Positions 8,674 to 18,064 of a stretch of DNA of 64,000 nt are shown piece by piece; the stretch's first letter is position 1; every line of letters starts with the position of its first letter. Source of the DNA: Methanomassiliicoccaceae archaeon UBA404. GTDB lineage: Archaea > Thermoplasmatota > Thermoplasmata > Methanomassiliicoccales > Methanomethylophilaceae. The DNA lies in NCBI GenBank assembly GCA_002498605.1, contig DAHY01000026.1, positions 22,017-86,016 on the forward strand. The letters run 5' to 3'. The notes under the pieces were generated by a model that ran no database searches, had not been told where the DNA came from, and saw only the letters and a list, made by a program, of their open reading frames with translations. A program made the position numbers and the translations under genes.

Positions 8674-9966
8674 TTACTTCACGGGTTCCCATTTGGAAAT
8701 CTCGTTCACCTTTGAAAGAGTGGAACCTTTCCTGATTTCTTCACGGGTTCTGTTTTCGTGTTCGTGAACGTCCAAAGCGCGGTTGGCGATTTCCACAGCC
8801 TCTTCTTTGGGAACAACGATGAGACCGCTTTCGTCGCCGATAATCCAATCCCCGGTACGGACCCATTGTCCGCCGATGCTGATTTCGATGCCTATTCCGC
8901 CGTATCCTTTGGGTTCTCCCGCGCAGGGAACCGCGGTCCTTGCAAAAGCCGGAAATCCCATTTTTCTGATATCGTCGATGTCGCGTATGTTTCCGTTGAT
9001 TACGATTCCGGAACAGCCCGCAATCATGGCAGACGTTGAGGCCAACTCCCCCCAGACCGCCATCCATCCTTCTCCCGCATCCACCACGATAACGTCTCCG
9101 GGTTTTGCCCGATCTATGGCTTCCACGGGTTTTGCCCAATCTCCGTTGGCGGTCTGAACCGTCAGAGCCCGCCCGACCATTCTTTCTCCGTCTTTGATAT
9201 ACGGGGTAAGACCCAGAATTATCCCCTTCTTGTGATACGCGTCCGAGATGTTGCAGGTGGAAACTCTTGAAAAGGCTTCAAACAATTCGTCTTCGGTGTA
9301 TTTCTTGGCCAATTGGGTGTCCACCTCAATTCCGTCCATGGATTTTTTGACGGAAACCGTTGCGGCTTTGACATCTTTGGCTTTCAGAATGCCTCCGCCG
9401 ACTATAACCACGGAAGCGCCGGATTTTACGTAATCTCCGGCGTTTTCGGCCGTTATTCCTCCGGCAACCGCAACAGGAATATCAACTTCTTTGACAATAT
9501 TTTCCAAAATTTTCAAAGGAGGAGCTTCCCCCTTCATCTGAGTGTCTATTCCCATGTGAAGACAGATGTACGCAACACCCAGATCGGAAACTTCCTTTGA
9601 ACGTTTTACCTTATCCTGAACGTTAATCATGTCCACCATGATTTCCGTACCGTACTTTCTTCCCGCGGAAACGGCTTCGATAACGGTGGAGTTGTCGGCC
9701 AGACCCATTACGGTAACGATATCCGCACCTGCTTTCGCGGCTATTTCCACTTCGAAAGCACCGACATCCATGGTTTTCATATCCGCGATTATTTTCTTGT
9801 CGGGAAATTCGGTTTTGAGCAGACGGATAACGTCAGCGCCTCCGCTTTTTATCAAAGGAGTACCGGCCTCTATCCAGTCGGCACCGCCCTCAACCGCGTC
9901 TCTGGCTATCGGTAAAACACGGCTTACCTGCATAATGTCGAGGGCCACCTGAAGAACAGCGCACAT
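8674..9966 (-). CDS. 3-hexulose-6-phosphate synthase fused to RraA-like domain
   Basis: The N-terminal half (about residues 1-210) is a 3-hexulose-6-phosphate synthase of the OMP-decarboxylase barrel type, with ADMKTMD near residue 63 and VAGGITAEN near 165. The C-terminal half (about 225-430) is an RraA/HMG-aldolase-like domain with VVVDAGEGWMAVWGELAS. In archaea without the oxidative pentose phosphate route, the synthase run in reverse makes ribulose 5-phosphate and formaldehyde. The role of the RraA domain is unclear. The fusion is known in several archaea. I start at ATG 9964-9966. A GTG two codons upstream is an alternative. The isomerase partner (PHI) is not in the window. Confidence 0.88.
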   Translation of the reverse strand: MCAVLQVALDIMQVSRVLPIARDAVEGGADWIEAGTPLIKSGGADVIRLLKTEFPDKKIIADMKTMDVGAFEVEIAAKAGADIVTVMGLADNSTVIEAVSAGRKYGTEIMVDMINVQDKVKRSKEVSDLGVAYICLHMGIDTQMKGEAPPLKILENIVKEVDIPVAVAGGITAENAGDYVKSGASVVIVGGGILKAKDVKAATVSVKKSMDGIEVDTQLAKKYTEDELFEAFSRVSTCNISDAYHKKGIILGLTPYIKDGERMVGRALTVQTANGDWAKPVEAIDRAKPGDVIVVDAGEGWMAVWGELASTSAMIAGCSGIVINGNIRDIDDIRKMGFPAFARTAVPCAGEPKGYGGIGIEISIGGQWVRTGDWIIGDESGLIVVPKEEAVEIANRALDVHEHENRTREEIRKGSTLSKVNEISKWEPVK

Positions 9967-10137
9967 GTTCACGGAATCCGTGGGTGCTTATTTACATCTA
10001 TTGATGCGGCATCCGTTGGACGGCCGTCAGCGGCAATCGGATGAAAATCAACAAACGATTGATAAAAATAGAGCTAACATGATGCCATTAATCCGATTGG
10101 GAAAGAATCTCATTGAAAAACCCGGGAACAGAATATA

Positions 10138-11415
10138 ATGGATCTTAGTTACGATATCGATGAAAAACCAAAATTGACGGATTTGATAATTTTCGGCCTG
10201 CAGTGGCTGGCCGTAAGCATTCCTTCCATACTTATCATCGGCAAAGTGGTCGGCGATCTTCACGGAGGTTCGGCAATCATATATTTTCAGAAACTGTTTC
10301 TTGTCACCGCCGTCATTCTTATCGTCCAGATATATCTGGGTCATAAACTTCCGTTGGTGATAGGCCCGGCTTCCGTTCTTCTGATAGGCATAATGGCAAG
10401 TCTTGATGCGGGATTCGGAGCCATCAACGCATCCATACTCATCGGAGGTCTGATTTTAGCGGCAATAGCAGGTCTGGGTCTTTTCAAATATCTGCAACGT
10501 TTATTCACTCCGCGCGTCATCGTTGTTGTTCTGATTCTGATAGCATTCACACTGGCTCCCGTTATACTCAATCTCACGATCGACGGCGGCGGCACGGTGT
10601 CGCCGACTCACGCATTCTCATTTGCCATGGTGTTCGCTCTTGTGATTTTCACAGCAAACGGATTGTTGAAAGGCGCATTGAAATCCATACTGGCATTGTT
10701 GGCTTTGATCTTCGGAAGTCTGGCATATGTTCTGATTTTCGGTTCGGTTCCCCTGCTGTCCGAAGGCGCTCCGGTATTTGCGATTCCCGCAGAGATCGTC
10801 GGACCGCTGGCAATACCCGACATAGGTGTGCTGGCAGCCTTCCTGATATGTTTCCTGGCACTTGCCGTTAACGATTTGGGGTCCATAGAATCGGTGGGCG
10901 GAATACTGAAAGCCGACGATATGGAAGGCCGGGTGAAACGCGGAGTCACGGTTACGGGTCTGGGTAATGCGCTTTCAGGTTTAACGGGAGTAATCGGTTC
11001 GGTAAACTTTTCGTTGAGTCCCGGTGTAATCGCCGCTACAAAATGCGCGTCAAGGTATGCTCTTGTCCCCACCGGCCTGATATTGATTGTGTTGTCCCTG
11101 TCCCCTTTTGCACTGGGATATCTGGGAAGCATACCCGGACCGGTCATCGGCGTGGTTCTGGCCTTTGTGATGGCTTCGCAGATATCTGCGGGACTGATGA
11201 TGGGACAGAAAACCGCGGCGGTAAAAACATTCGAAGACGGTATGATTGTCGGAGTCCCGCTTCTTCTCGGAATCCTGGTATCTTTCCTCCCGGATGCGGT
11301 TGCTTCGGGATTTCCAGCAATCATCGCTCCGATAGTCACCAACGGTTTTGTTGTCGGCGTCGTTACGGTTCTGATACTGGAACATCTTGTTTACCGGAAA
11401 AGAAGCACGGATTGA
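10138..11415 (+). CDS. NCS2 family xanthine/uracil permease
   Basis: The 425 aa membrane protein has about 12-14 hydrophobic segments and begins with the typical YDIDEKPKLTDL lead before the first helix. NDLGSIESVGG near residue 245 corresponds to the conserved NCS2 signature region in transmembrane segment 8, and GLGNALSGLTG follows it. It should import a nucleobase with protons. Which base is not clear. It stands alone, with a 170 bp gap to the divergent HPS-RraA gene and an AT-rich island downstream. Confidence 0.88.
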   Translation: MDLSYDIDEKPKLTDLIIFGLQWLAVSIPSILIIGKVVGDLHGGSAIIYFQKLFLVTAVILIVQIYLGHKLPLVIGPASVLLIGIMASLDAGFGAINASILIGGLILAAIAGLGLFKYLQRLFTPRVIVVVLILIAFTLAPVILNLTIDGGGTVSPTHAFSFAMVFALVIFTANGLLKGALKSILALLALIFGSLAYVLIFGSVPLLSEGAPVFAIPAEIVGPLAIPDIGVLAAFLICFLALAVNDLGSIESVGGILKADDMEGRVKRGVTVTGLGNALSGLTGVIGSVNFSLSPGVIAATKCASRYALVPTGLILIVLSLSPFALGYLGSIPGPVIGVVLAFVMASQISAGLMMGQKTAAVKTFEDGMIVGVPLLLGILVSFLPDAVASGFPAIIAPIVTNGFVVGVVTVLILEHLVYRKRSTD

Positions 11416-11630
11416 ATTCTATAACGAATTCTCCGGTATCCGATTCTGTCCGTATTACGAACACTCGGATATGTTTTAGGTAAAGAGAGTAACGGTTATA
11501 ATATTCAAAGTAAGAAAGATTGTTTACTATTATAAAGTTCAAACGTATTTTACGTTTGATAGAAATTATTATAACGTATTATAACCAATTTATTATGAGT
11601 TTATACGTGTTATACGTTTGAGGTTATACA
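11416..11630. promoter_or_regulatory. AT-rich promoter region of the RloAB pair with palindrome
   Basis: This stretch marks the sharp switch to AT-rich accessory DNA. It contains a perfect inverted repeat, TCAAACGTA-TTT-TACGTTTGA, at 11539-11559, and a second copy of the half-site TACGTTTGA at 11613-11621, 10 bases before the ATG. TTATAA elements between them are possible TATA boxes. The layout is that of an operator overlapping a promoter and start site. No gene is seen inside. Confidence 0.5.
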
Positions 11631-12884
11631 ATGCTAATAAAACATACTGTTGAAAACTACAAATCGTTGAAAAACAAAACGGAGTTTTCCATGGAAGCGT
11701 ATATGCGCGATTCCAGAAATAAAGAAACGATATTCAACTTATCAAAAGGATTGAATATTCTCCCTTTGGCATGTATATACGGTCAAAATGCGTCCGGAAA
11801 ATCTAATGTAATCGATTCAATAGCGTTTTTAAGATATCTCGTTATCAATTCGAAAGATTTTGAAAAGAAAGAGCTAATTCCAGTAAGAAGTTTCGAATTT
11901 GATGATACCTCTCGCAACGAAGCTACAAAAATTTGCATTGATTTTCTGAATGAGGAAAGGTATCGCTATGCGGTATCAATCAAGGATGGAAAGGTTTCCG
12001 AAGAAACGCTAAGCTCGAAAAATGATTTGCTGTTCAAAAGAAAAGGTGACAAGGTGGAAACCGGTAAACAGATTCCCAAAGAAGAAAAAAATAAAGTGGA
12101 ATTTGTTATGAGTCTTACAAATGAAAATTCTCTTCTCTTATCAAAATGTTCACAATTCAATATTAAATTCATTGAAAACGCATATAACTGGTTTTATGAA
12201 AAACTACATCCGATTCGTGCAGGTGGACCTACGTCACCATCGCCGGGAAGAATGGAAAATGCTTTGAAAAAACATGGTTCGAAAATAATCGATATGCTTA
12301 ACTTGGCTGATTTTGGAATTTCGAACATAATTGTGGAAGAAATGGAGGCTGACATACCTCCGAAAGAATTAACAAAGTTCATTGAGGCTATGAAATTATT
12401 TGGTTCGGACGAACTTAGAGGCATTAAATATGATGTCGAGCACGAAATCTCATCATCGCAAGGAGATTCGAAAAAATATATTCTACCGTTTGAAGAAGAA
12501 TCGGACGGCACGAAAAAGATGTCCAGTCTCATAATATCATGGATAGACGCGTTGGAAGCGGGTGGCGTATTGATAATCGATGAACTTGAATCTTGTCTGC
12601 ACCCTCTTTTGGTAGACTTTTTGATTAGTTATTTTGCAGAAAGGGACATAAACAAAAACGGAGCGCAACTCATATTCACAACACACGATGCCGGATTAGC
12701 CAAACGGAACAAGTTCAGACGGGATCAGGTTTGGTTTACTGCAAGGGATCCGGCGGTAGGAGCTACAAGCCTTTACTCCTGGTTGGATTACGACATTCGC
12801 TCCGATCTTGAATTTACGGATAACTATTTAGCAGGCAGATTCGGCGCAATTCCCGATATAAAGAGGGTGGAAAAGGATATATGA
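11631..12884 (+). CDS. RloA/AbiLi-like AAA ATPase of a defence pair
   Basis: The 417 aa protein is an OLD/SMC-like ABC-class ATPase of the COG1106 group. It has N-terminal KHTVENYKSLKN, Walker A GQNASGKS at 51-58, an ABC signature region near SDGTKKM (291-297), Walker B GGVLIIDELES (311-321), and the H-loop TTHD (350-353). It overlaps the next gene, an RloB-like protein, by 4 bp. This ATPase plus RloB-nuclease pairing is the arrangement of AbiL-type abortive infection systems. The likely job is phage sensing and control of the partner. Base composition is far more AT-rich than the flanking genes, which suggests horizontal acquisition. Confidence 0.82.
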   Translation: MLIKHTVENYKSLKNKTEFSMEAYMRDSRNKETIFNLSKGLNILPLACIYGQNASGKSNVIDSIAFLRYLVINSKDFEKKELIPVRSFEFDDTSRNEATKICIDFLNEERYRYAVSIKDGKVSEETLSSKNDLLFKRKGDKVETGKQIPKEEKNKVEFVMSLTNENSLLLSKCSQFNIKFIENAYNWFYEKLHPIRAGGPTSPSPGRMENALKKHGSKIIDMLNLADFGISNIIVEEMEADIPPKELTKFIEAMKLFGSDELRGIKYDVEHEISSSQGDSKKYILPFEEESDGTKKMSSLIISWIDALEAGGVLIIDELESCLHPLLVDFLISYFAERDINKNGAQLIFTTHDAGLAKRNKFRRDQVWFTARDPAVGATSLYSWLDYDIRSDLEFTDNYLAGRFGAIPDIKRVEKDI

Positions 12885-13483
12885 CTCGAAGAGCGGGAAA
12901 GAAGTCAACATCGTTATTCTACATTTTTACTGAAGGGGAAGTCACAGAGAAACAATACTTTGATAAGAATTCTTTCGGAGAACGTCCAAGAGCAGATAGG
13001 AAATTCCCTATAATCAATAAGGGAGGCAGGAGAGGAAATGATTCCAAAAGTATGCAGATGTGGGTTGAAAACACTTTGTCGACTGTTCGTATCAGAAAAA
13101 ATGATTTTGTTTGGATTGTGATTGATAAAGATGAAAATGACCCTGAAGATTTGCGAGCTTTAAGTGATTGGTGTAATCAAAAAGGGTACAAATTAGCGTT
13201 ATCCAGTCCGTTATTCGAGTTTTGGTTTGCAATACATTTTCAATACATAGAGGAAGCCTTCAACAAGGAGGACATATACGAATGTTTGAACACACGTCTG
13301 GGATGCAGATATAACAAAACTGACGATTATAAAGATATACTTTCAAATTACACAGATGCTGCGATAAAGAATGCGAAAAATCTTAGAAAAAAAATTGGCA
13401 GAGATCAATATTGTACTCACGTCCCTTTTACAAATGTAGATCGATTGGTAGAAGACATACGTGATTTTATGCGCAGAGGCTGA
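12881..13483 (+). CDS. RloB/AbiLii-like putative nuclease, partner of RloA
   Basis: The 200 aa protein has RloB family motifs: FTEGEVTEKQYF at residues 16-27, an acidic motif IDKDEND at 81-87, and SPLFEFWFAIHF at 109-120. The layout resembles a TOPRIM-like fold with Glu in the first motif and Asp residues in the second, so a metal-dependent nuclease is a reasonable inference. The start codon overlaps the stop of the ATPase gene (ATGA), showing translational coupling. Together they form a two-gene defence module. The activity itself cannot be shown from sequence. Confidence 0.8.
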   Translation: MTRRAGKKSTSLFYIFTEGEVTEKQYFDKNSFGERPRADRKFPIINKGGRRGNDSKSMQMWVENTLSTVRIRKNDFVWIVIDKDENDPEDLRALSDWCNQKGYKLALSSPLFEFWFAIHFQYIEEAFNKEDIYECLNTRLGCRYNKTDDYKDILSNYTDAAIKNAKNLRKKIGRDQYCTHVPFTNVDRLVEDIRDFMRRG

Positions 13484-13786
13484 ATATATCTTGTCCTATA
13501 ATCTAAATCAAGATTACCGATTACCGACTATTGTGTATCATCACGGTTTGGTTTCTTAAAATAGGACAAATTTGTTAATTTCATCGACTTACAGAGTTAT
13601 TCGATCCATATGAACGGCGTAAGTACCAGACTGAGTTTGATTATGATAAGTTGCCACTCAGCTCGCCCGTCTATCATCAATGGAACAGCTCGAAAACGTT
13701 CATCACCGTGGCATTGCGACATACGTTGCCAGGTTTAACATTCTTTCCCGAAAAGATTTATCTGAATTGCACTCTAAGGTAACGTT
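13484..13786. other. Intergenic stretch after the RloAB pair
   Basis: No recognisable gene. TTGTCCTAT at 13491-13499 and its complement ATAGGACAA at 13561-13569 form a 9 bp inverted repeat 61 bases apart, possibly a large stem or an island edge. A 44-codon open frame at 13680-13814 overlaps the next gene's start and has no known match. From about 13600 onward the composition drifts back to that of the core genes. Confidence 0.4.
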
Positions 13787-14296
13787 ATGGCTTCAGGAAA
13801 AAGGAAAATTGTGAAAGAAGGCAGGCCTGTCCTGGACAAAAACAGGATTTCGTTGATGTTTGTCGACATCAACAACGATCTGCAGTCTCAGGTAGCCGAA
13901 TATTACGCAAATAAATTCTATCCGAAAGTATACCAGGCATTCAGTGGCGGACCCGAGCCCGGCACGGTGGATTGCGATCTGATAATAACAATGTACGAAC
14001 GCGGCGAGGACATCAGACGTCAAAGATCCAAAGATTTCAAAAGCGAATTTTTACCGGAAGGCTACGATTACGATTATGTGATATATATGCACAAATCGGT
14101 TTTTGATGAATACGCGGATAAAACCGTTTGGAAAGGCAAACAGATACTGGCGGACATGGGCACCCGTGATGATTTCAAAGCAACCGACGACAGGGAACTC
14201 GCCGAAGAACTGTGGAATATGAATCTGCGCATCCGTGATTGGGTGAAGGAAACTTTGGCGGATCCCGAAAACCTGAAGAAACTGATATCCGCATAA
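13787..14296 (+). CDS. Low-molecular-weight phosphatase / ArsC-fold pseudoenzyme
   Basis: The 169 aa protein follows the LMW tyrosine phosphatase/arsenate reductase fold: LMFVDINNDLQSQVAEYY (residues 23-40) aligns with the catalytic P-loop segment, followed by SGGPEPG, a region like the family's GxDISxxRSK (RGEDIRRQRSK near 75) and the strand DYDYVIYM. The catalytic Cys is replaced by Asp and the P-loop Arg by Gln, so phosphatase or reductase activity should be absent. A non-catalytic or ligand-binding role is inferred. It lies between the defence island and the mcm cluster. Confidence 0.65.
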   Translation: MASGKRKIVKEGRPVLDKNRISLMFVDINNDLQSQVAEYYANKFYPKVYQAFSGGPEPGTVDCDLIITMYERGEDIRRQRSKDFKSEFLPEGYDYDYVIYMHKSVFDEYADKTVWKGKQILADMGTRDDFKATDDRELAEELWNMNLRIRDWVKETLADPENLKKLISA

Positions 14297-14358
14297 ACAT
14301 ATCCCCGTACACCTTCGGACACAGCCTACGATATCCTTTTATTAAGGGGCTAGTCATA

Positions 14359-14610
14359 ATGAAAGAAGTGGACGAGGAGACGGTTAGGGCAATATGGAAG
14401 GCTTTGAAAGACGACAGAGTAACAACTTCCGAAGCCGCGGACAGACTTGAAGCCGTATTCAATGAGAAATGTCCGGACGAACTTGCAAAAACATTTACTA
14501 AACTGAGGAAGAAAGGTTTGATTAAAGGAAAGATATCGCCTGAAAAAGGCGGTTGGACATGGTGGGCGGACGAAGAATGCCGCTCAAACGACATCACGGG
14601 AAGGGTATGA
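14359..14610 (+). CDS. Small winged-helix-like protein upstream of mcm
   Basis: An 83 aa protein with helix-rich pattern: two helices (EETVRAIWKALKD, TTSEAADRLEAVF), then FTKLRKKGLIKG followed by a probable beta wing with WTWWADEE. This resembles a winged helix-turn-helix. I recognise no named family. ATG at 14359 is preferred over an upstream in-frame GTG (14239) that would lie inside the previous gene, because AAGGGG lies at 14344-14349. It ends one base before the mcm ATG, so the two are co-transcribed and it may act in replication or its control. Confidence 0.6.
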   Translation: MKEVDEETVRAIWKALKDDRVTTSEAADRLEAVFNEKCPDELAKTFTKLRKKGLIKGKISPEKGGWTWWADEECRSNDITGRV

Positions 14611-14611
14611 A

Positions 14612-16711
14612 ATGGCAAATTATCAGGACGGAGACATACAAACGGCATGGGACGAAATTCTTGCATCGGAACATTACAGGAACGCGGTCTCCGGCATTGC
14701 CGCGGGATACCCCGATGTAAAATCCGTGAACGTGAAATATTCCGACATAGACGCTTACGATCCGGACTTTGCGCTGTTTGTTTTGAAAAATCCGGACAGA
14801 TGCATAAAAATAGGAAAAGAAAGAGTCCGTTCGCTGATGCCCCCCGACTGGGACGGAAAAGAACAGATTAATCTCAGATTGGTAAGTCTGCCCAGGGACG
14901 CCAATATAGACATAAGAAGAATAAGGGCAAAGCATCTGGGAACACTGGTCGCGGTTGACGGTTTGGTAAGAAAGGTCACAACCGTCAGACCAAGAATGAC
15001 TTATGCGTTATTCACTTGTGCCAGATGCGGTGCGGAACAATGGATTCCGCAGAAAGGAATGATTCTCAACGAACCGATTATGTGCAGCAATCCCGACGGA
15101 AGCTGCAACAAACAATCCACCAGATTCATGCTTGACGACAAAAGTTCCATGTATATCGATACGCAGAAAATCGAGATACAGGAAAGTCCCGAAGGTCTCA
15201 GGGGAGGAGCTCAGCCCGAAAGGCTGTCCGGATTCCTGGAAGACGACATATCCGGTGCGGTTACCGCGGGTAACCGGGTCACCATGAACGGAATAATCCG
15301 TTCTTCGGAGAAACAGGAACGGGACAAATCCACGGTTTTCGATATTTACATGGATGTTATGTCAATCGAATTCGAACAGCATGAATATGACGATATACAG
15401 ATAACCGAGGAAGACGAAAGAAAGATTCTGGAGATGTCGAGAGATCCGGAACTTTATAAGAAAATAACCGCGTCCATATCACCCACAATTTATGGTCTGG
15501 AAGAAGTAAAACAGGCGCTGGCTCTTCAGCTGTTCGGCGGAAGTCATAAGGAAATGGATGACGGGACCTCGATAAGAGGGGATATGCACATTCTTCTCAT
15601 AGGAGATCCCGGTGTGGCAAAATCCCAGCTTTTGAGATACATGGGAAGTTTGGCCCCCAGAGGGATATACACCTCCGGAAAATCCGCCAGTGCGGCGGGT
15701 CTTACCGCGGCGGCCGTCAAAGACGATTTCGGTGACGGAAGATGGACTCTTGAAGCCGGAGCGCTGGTTTTGGCCGACAAAGGATTGGCCTGTATAGACG
15801 AATTGGACAAAATGACCAATCAGGACAGGTCTTCGTTGCACGAGGCCATGGAATCACAGAAAATATCGGTGGCCAAAGCAGGAATAACCGCTACTTTGCA
15901 ATGCAGGTGTTCGATGCTGGCGGCGGCCAATCCCAAATACGGAAGATTCGAAGACACCGACACGATAACCAATCAGATAGATCTTCCCCCGGCGCTTATG
16001 TCGCGTTTCGATATGATTTTTGTCCTGACCGACAAACCCGACAGAGAACGCGACAAAGACATTACGGGACATATTCTGAAAGCACACCGTCGCGGACAGG
16101 TCAGAGCCGTAAAATCCGAAGAACATCTCGAAGGCATCAACGTTTCGAAAATAATCGAAGATACCGACAACATACGGCCGTACTACGACATAGACACTTT
16201 GAGAAAATACGTGGCATATTCGAAACGCATAGTTCCGGTGATGACCGATGAAGCCGCCAGGATAATCGAGGAGAGCTATCTCAATATCAGAAAAATGGGC
16301 GAAGGCGAAAACGCTTCGGTTCCCATAACAGCCAGACAGTTGGAGGGGTATGTGCGTTTATCCGAAGCTTCGGCCAGAATGAGGCTGAGCAACATAGTAA
16401 CGGACGCGGACGCCAACAGAGCCGTCGATATGGTCGAATATTATCTCGGTAAAATCGCCGCACCCGACGGAGGGCAGTGGGACATAGACAGAATGGCCAC
16501 CGGCATAACGAAGAAAGACCGCGACAGTGCCAAAGTCGTCAGAGAAATCATAACTCTGTTCGGATCGGACACCGGAATCTCAATGGAAGAAATAATCAAA
16601 CACTCGGGTGAAGAAGGTCTCAGCGAAGACAATGTAAGGAATGTTGTCAAAAAGATACACGAAGCGGGGGACATATTCACACCTTCGCCCGGAATGTACA
16701 AGAGGGCTTGA
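14612..16711 (+). CDS. mcm: Replicative helicase MCM
   Basis: MCM is the archaeal replicative hexameric 3'-5' DNA helicase. The 699 aa protein has the N-terminal OB and zinc domain (C136, C139, C158, C165), Walker A GDPGVAKSQ at 331-339, Walker B CIDELDK at 394-400, sensor 1 AAANP, and the arginine finger in MSRFDMIF. A C-terminal winged helix covers about the last 80 residues. Length is normal. DUF424 and NMD3 genes follow with a 1 bp gap and a 4 bp overlap, tying replication and ribosome assembly genes in one operon. Confidence 0.97.
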   Translation: MANYQDGDIQTAWDEILASEHYRNAVSGIAAGYPDVKSVNVKYSDIDAYDPDFALFVLKNPDRCIKIGKERVRSLMPPDWDGKEQINLRLVSLPRDANIDIRRIRAKHLGTLVAVDGLVRKVTTVRPRMTYALFTCARCGAEQWIPQKGMILNEPIMCSNPDGSCNKQSTRFMLDDKSSMYIDTQKIEIQESPEGLRGGAQPERLSGFLEDDISGAVTAGNRVTMNGIIRSSEKQERDKSTVFDIYMDVMSIEFEQHEYDDIQITEEDERKILEMSRDPELYKKITASISPTIYGLEEVKQALALQLFGGSHKEMDDGTSIRGDMHILLIGDPGVAKSQLLRYMGSLAPRGIYTSGKSASAAGLTAAAVKDDFGDGRWTLEAGALVLADKGLACIDELDKMTNQDRSSLHEAMESQKISVAKAGITATLQCRCSMLAAANPKYGRFEDTDTITNQIDLPPALMSRFDMIFVLTDKPDRERDKDITGHILKAHRRGQVRAVKSEEHLEGINVSKIIEDTDNIRPYYDIDTLRKYVAYSKRIVPVMTDEAARIIEESYLNIRKMGEGENASVPITARQLEGYVRLSEASARMRLSNIVTDADANRAVDMVEYYLGKIAAPDGGQWDIDRMATGITKKDRDSAKVVREIITLFGSDTGISMEEIIKHSGEEGLSEDNVRNVVKKIHEAGDIFTPSPGMYKRA

Positions 16712-16712
16712 T

Positions 16713-17006
16713 ATGATCAGAGCCAGATTGCACAGGCGCGGGGACGAATGGCTGCTTGCCGCCTGCGACGAAGAATTGGCGGGACAAACCTTTTCCGAAG
16801 GAAAAGTGAAGATAGTGCTGTCGGAAAAATTCTACGGAAACGAACCCATGACCGAAGAAGTCCTGGGAGAACGGATGGGGTCGGTAACGATGATGAATCT
16901 CTTCGGCGACAAAGCAATCGCCGTCGGCATCGAAAAGGGATACGTATCCCCGGAAAACGTAATTATCGTGGCGGGAATAAAACACGCACAGGTGATTTTG
17001 TTATGA
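16713..17006 (+). CDS. DUF424 family protein
   Basis: A 97 aa protein of the archaeal DUF424 family, recognised by MIRARLHRRGDEWLLAACDEEL at the N-terminus, the GKVKIVLSEKFYG segment and the C-terminal ENVIIVAGIKHAQVI. The function is not known. The gene commonly sits beside NMD3 or translation genes in archaea. ATG at 16713 follows the mcm stop by one base. Its stop overlaps the NMD3 start (ATGA). Confidence 0.82.
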   Translation: MIRARLHRRGDEWLLAACDEELAGQTFSEGKVKIVLSEKFYGNEPMTEEVLGERMGSVTMMNLFGDKAIAVGIEKGYVSPENVIIVAGIKHAQVILL

Positions 17007-18031
17007 GATTCTGTGTCAGATGCGGCGCCGATGTGGAAAATCCGATTGACGGGTTATGCATAGAGTGTTATCTTGACGGCCGCGAATTCACCTCATTGCC
17101 CGAATATATCGATTTGGAAGCCTGCGCGGTATGCAAAGAATTCTACGTCGGAGGGAAATGGGTTCCGGACGAAAAACGGAGAACAATAGAAGATTCCGCC
17201 GTTGACAACATGTATATTCTGGAAGACTGCAGAGTTTTATCCATAGCCACCCGATCCAAAATGCAGGATCCGAAAACTTATAAAGTGAATATCACAACGG
17301 ATTTATCGGTCAGAGGAACCCCGGTCACCTCCGAATCGGAGACCGTGGTAAGAATAAAGAACACAGTCTGCAAGAGATGTTCCAGAGTCCAGGGAAGTTA
17401 TTACGAATCCATTTTACAGATCCGTTCGGAAGAACGGACATTGGACGGAGACGTGGTAAACGACGTAATCAAAAAAATAACCAGATACGTTGATTTCCAA
17501 TCAAAGAACAACCGTCAGTATTTCATATCCAAAACCGAAAAAATCCACGGCGGCGTAGACTTTTACATTTCATCGCTGGCTTTGGGAAAAATACTGGCAA
17601 AAATGATATCCGACAAATACTGCGGAGACAGTAAAGAATCTTTCAAACTCGTCGGAAGAAAGCCGGACGGACAGAACATGTACCGTGTCACATACCTTGT
17701 ACGTCTTCCCAGGTTCAAAGAAGGAGACGTCGTGATATTCAAAAACGGATATTACAGACTGAAAAGAATTCTTCCCGCCGGAGGCCGTTTGGTTTCTCTG
17801 AAAGATTTCAGAGACAAACACGTTCAACGCGCCGATATGCCTCTGCTGAAAGTATATCGCACAGAGGACGAATTCATGGAAGCCACGGTCATAAGCGGAA
17901 ATCCCCCGGAAGTGCAGGTTTTGAACCCGCTGACTTATGAAACAATGGACATGAAAGTTTCCAAAGACGTGGAAATAGGAAGTCAGATCAAAGTCATCGA
18001 CATAGACGGTATTCTCCATTATGTGCCGTAA
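17003..18031 (+). CDS. NMD3-related large-subunit biogenesis protein
   Basis: The 342 aa protein matches the archaeal NMD3 family. Four CxxC zinc pairs are expected. Visible are CVRCG (residues 4-8), CIEC near 20, CAVC near 43 and CKRC near 118. The long beta-rich middle and the C-terminal OB/SH3-like part fit the family. In eukaryotes NMD3 acts as adaptor for 60S export. In archaea it is thought to act in late large-subunit assembly. The start overlaps DUF424 by 4 bp. Confidence 0.9.
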   Translation: MRFCVRCGADVENPIDGLCIECYLDGREFTSLPEYIDLEACAVCKEFYVGGKWVPDEKRRTIEDSAVDNMYILEDCRVLSIATRSKMQDPKTYKVNITTDLSVRGTPVTSESETVVRIKNTVCKRCSRVQGSYYESILQIRSEERTLDGDVVNDVIKKITRYVDFQSKNNRQYFISKTEKIHGGVDFYISSLALGKILAKMISDKYCGDSKESFKLVGRKPDGQNMYRVTYLVRLPRFKEGDVVIFKNGYYRLKRILPAGGRLVSLKDFRDKHVQRADMPLLKVYRTEDEFMEATVISGNPPEVQVLNPLTYETMDMKVSKDVEIGSQIKVIDIDGILHYVP

Positions 18032-18064
18032 ACATTTATTCAGTACTTCCGCCATCCCGGGATT

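Noticed and set aside
13680..13814. 44-codon open frame before the phosphatase-fold gene
   Set aside because: No match, and it overlaps the next gene's start in another frame. Could be a remnant but cannot be supported.
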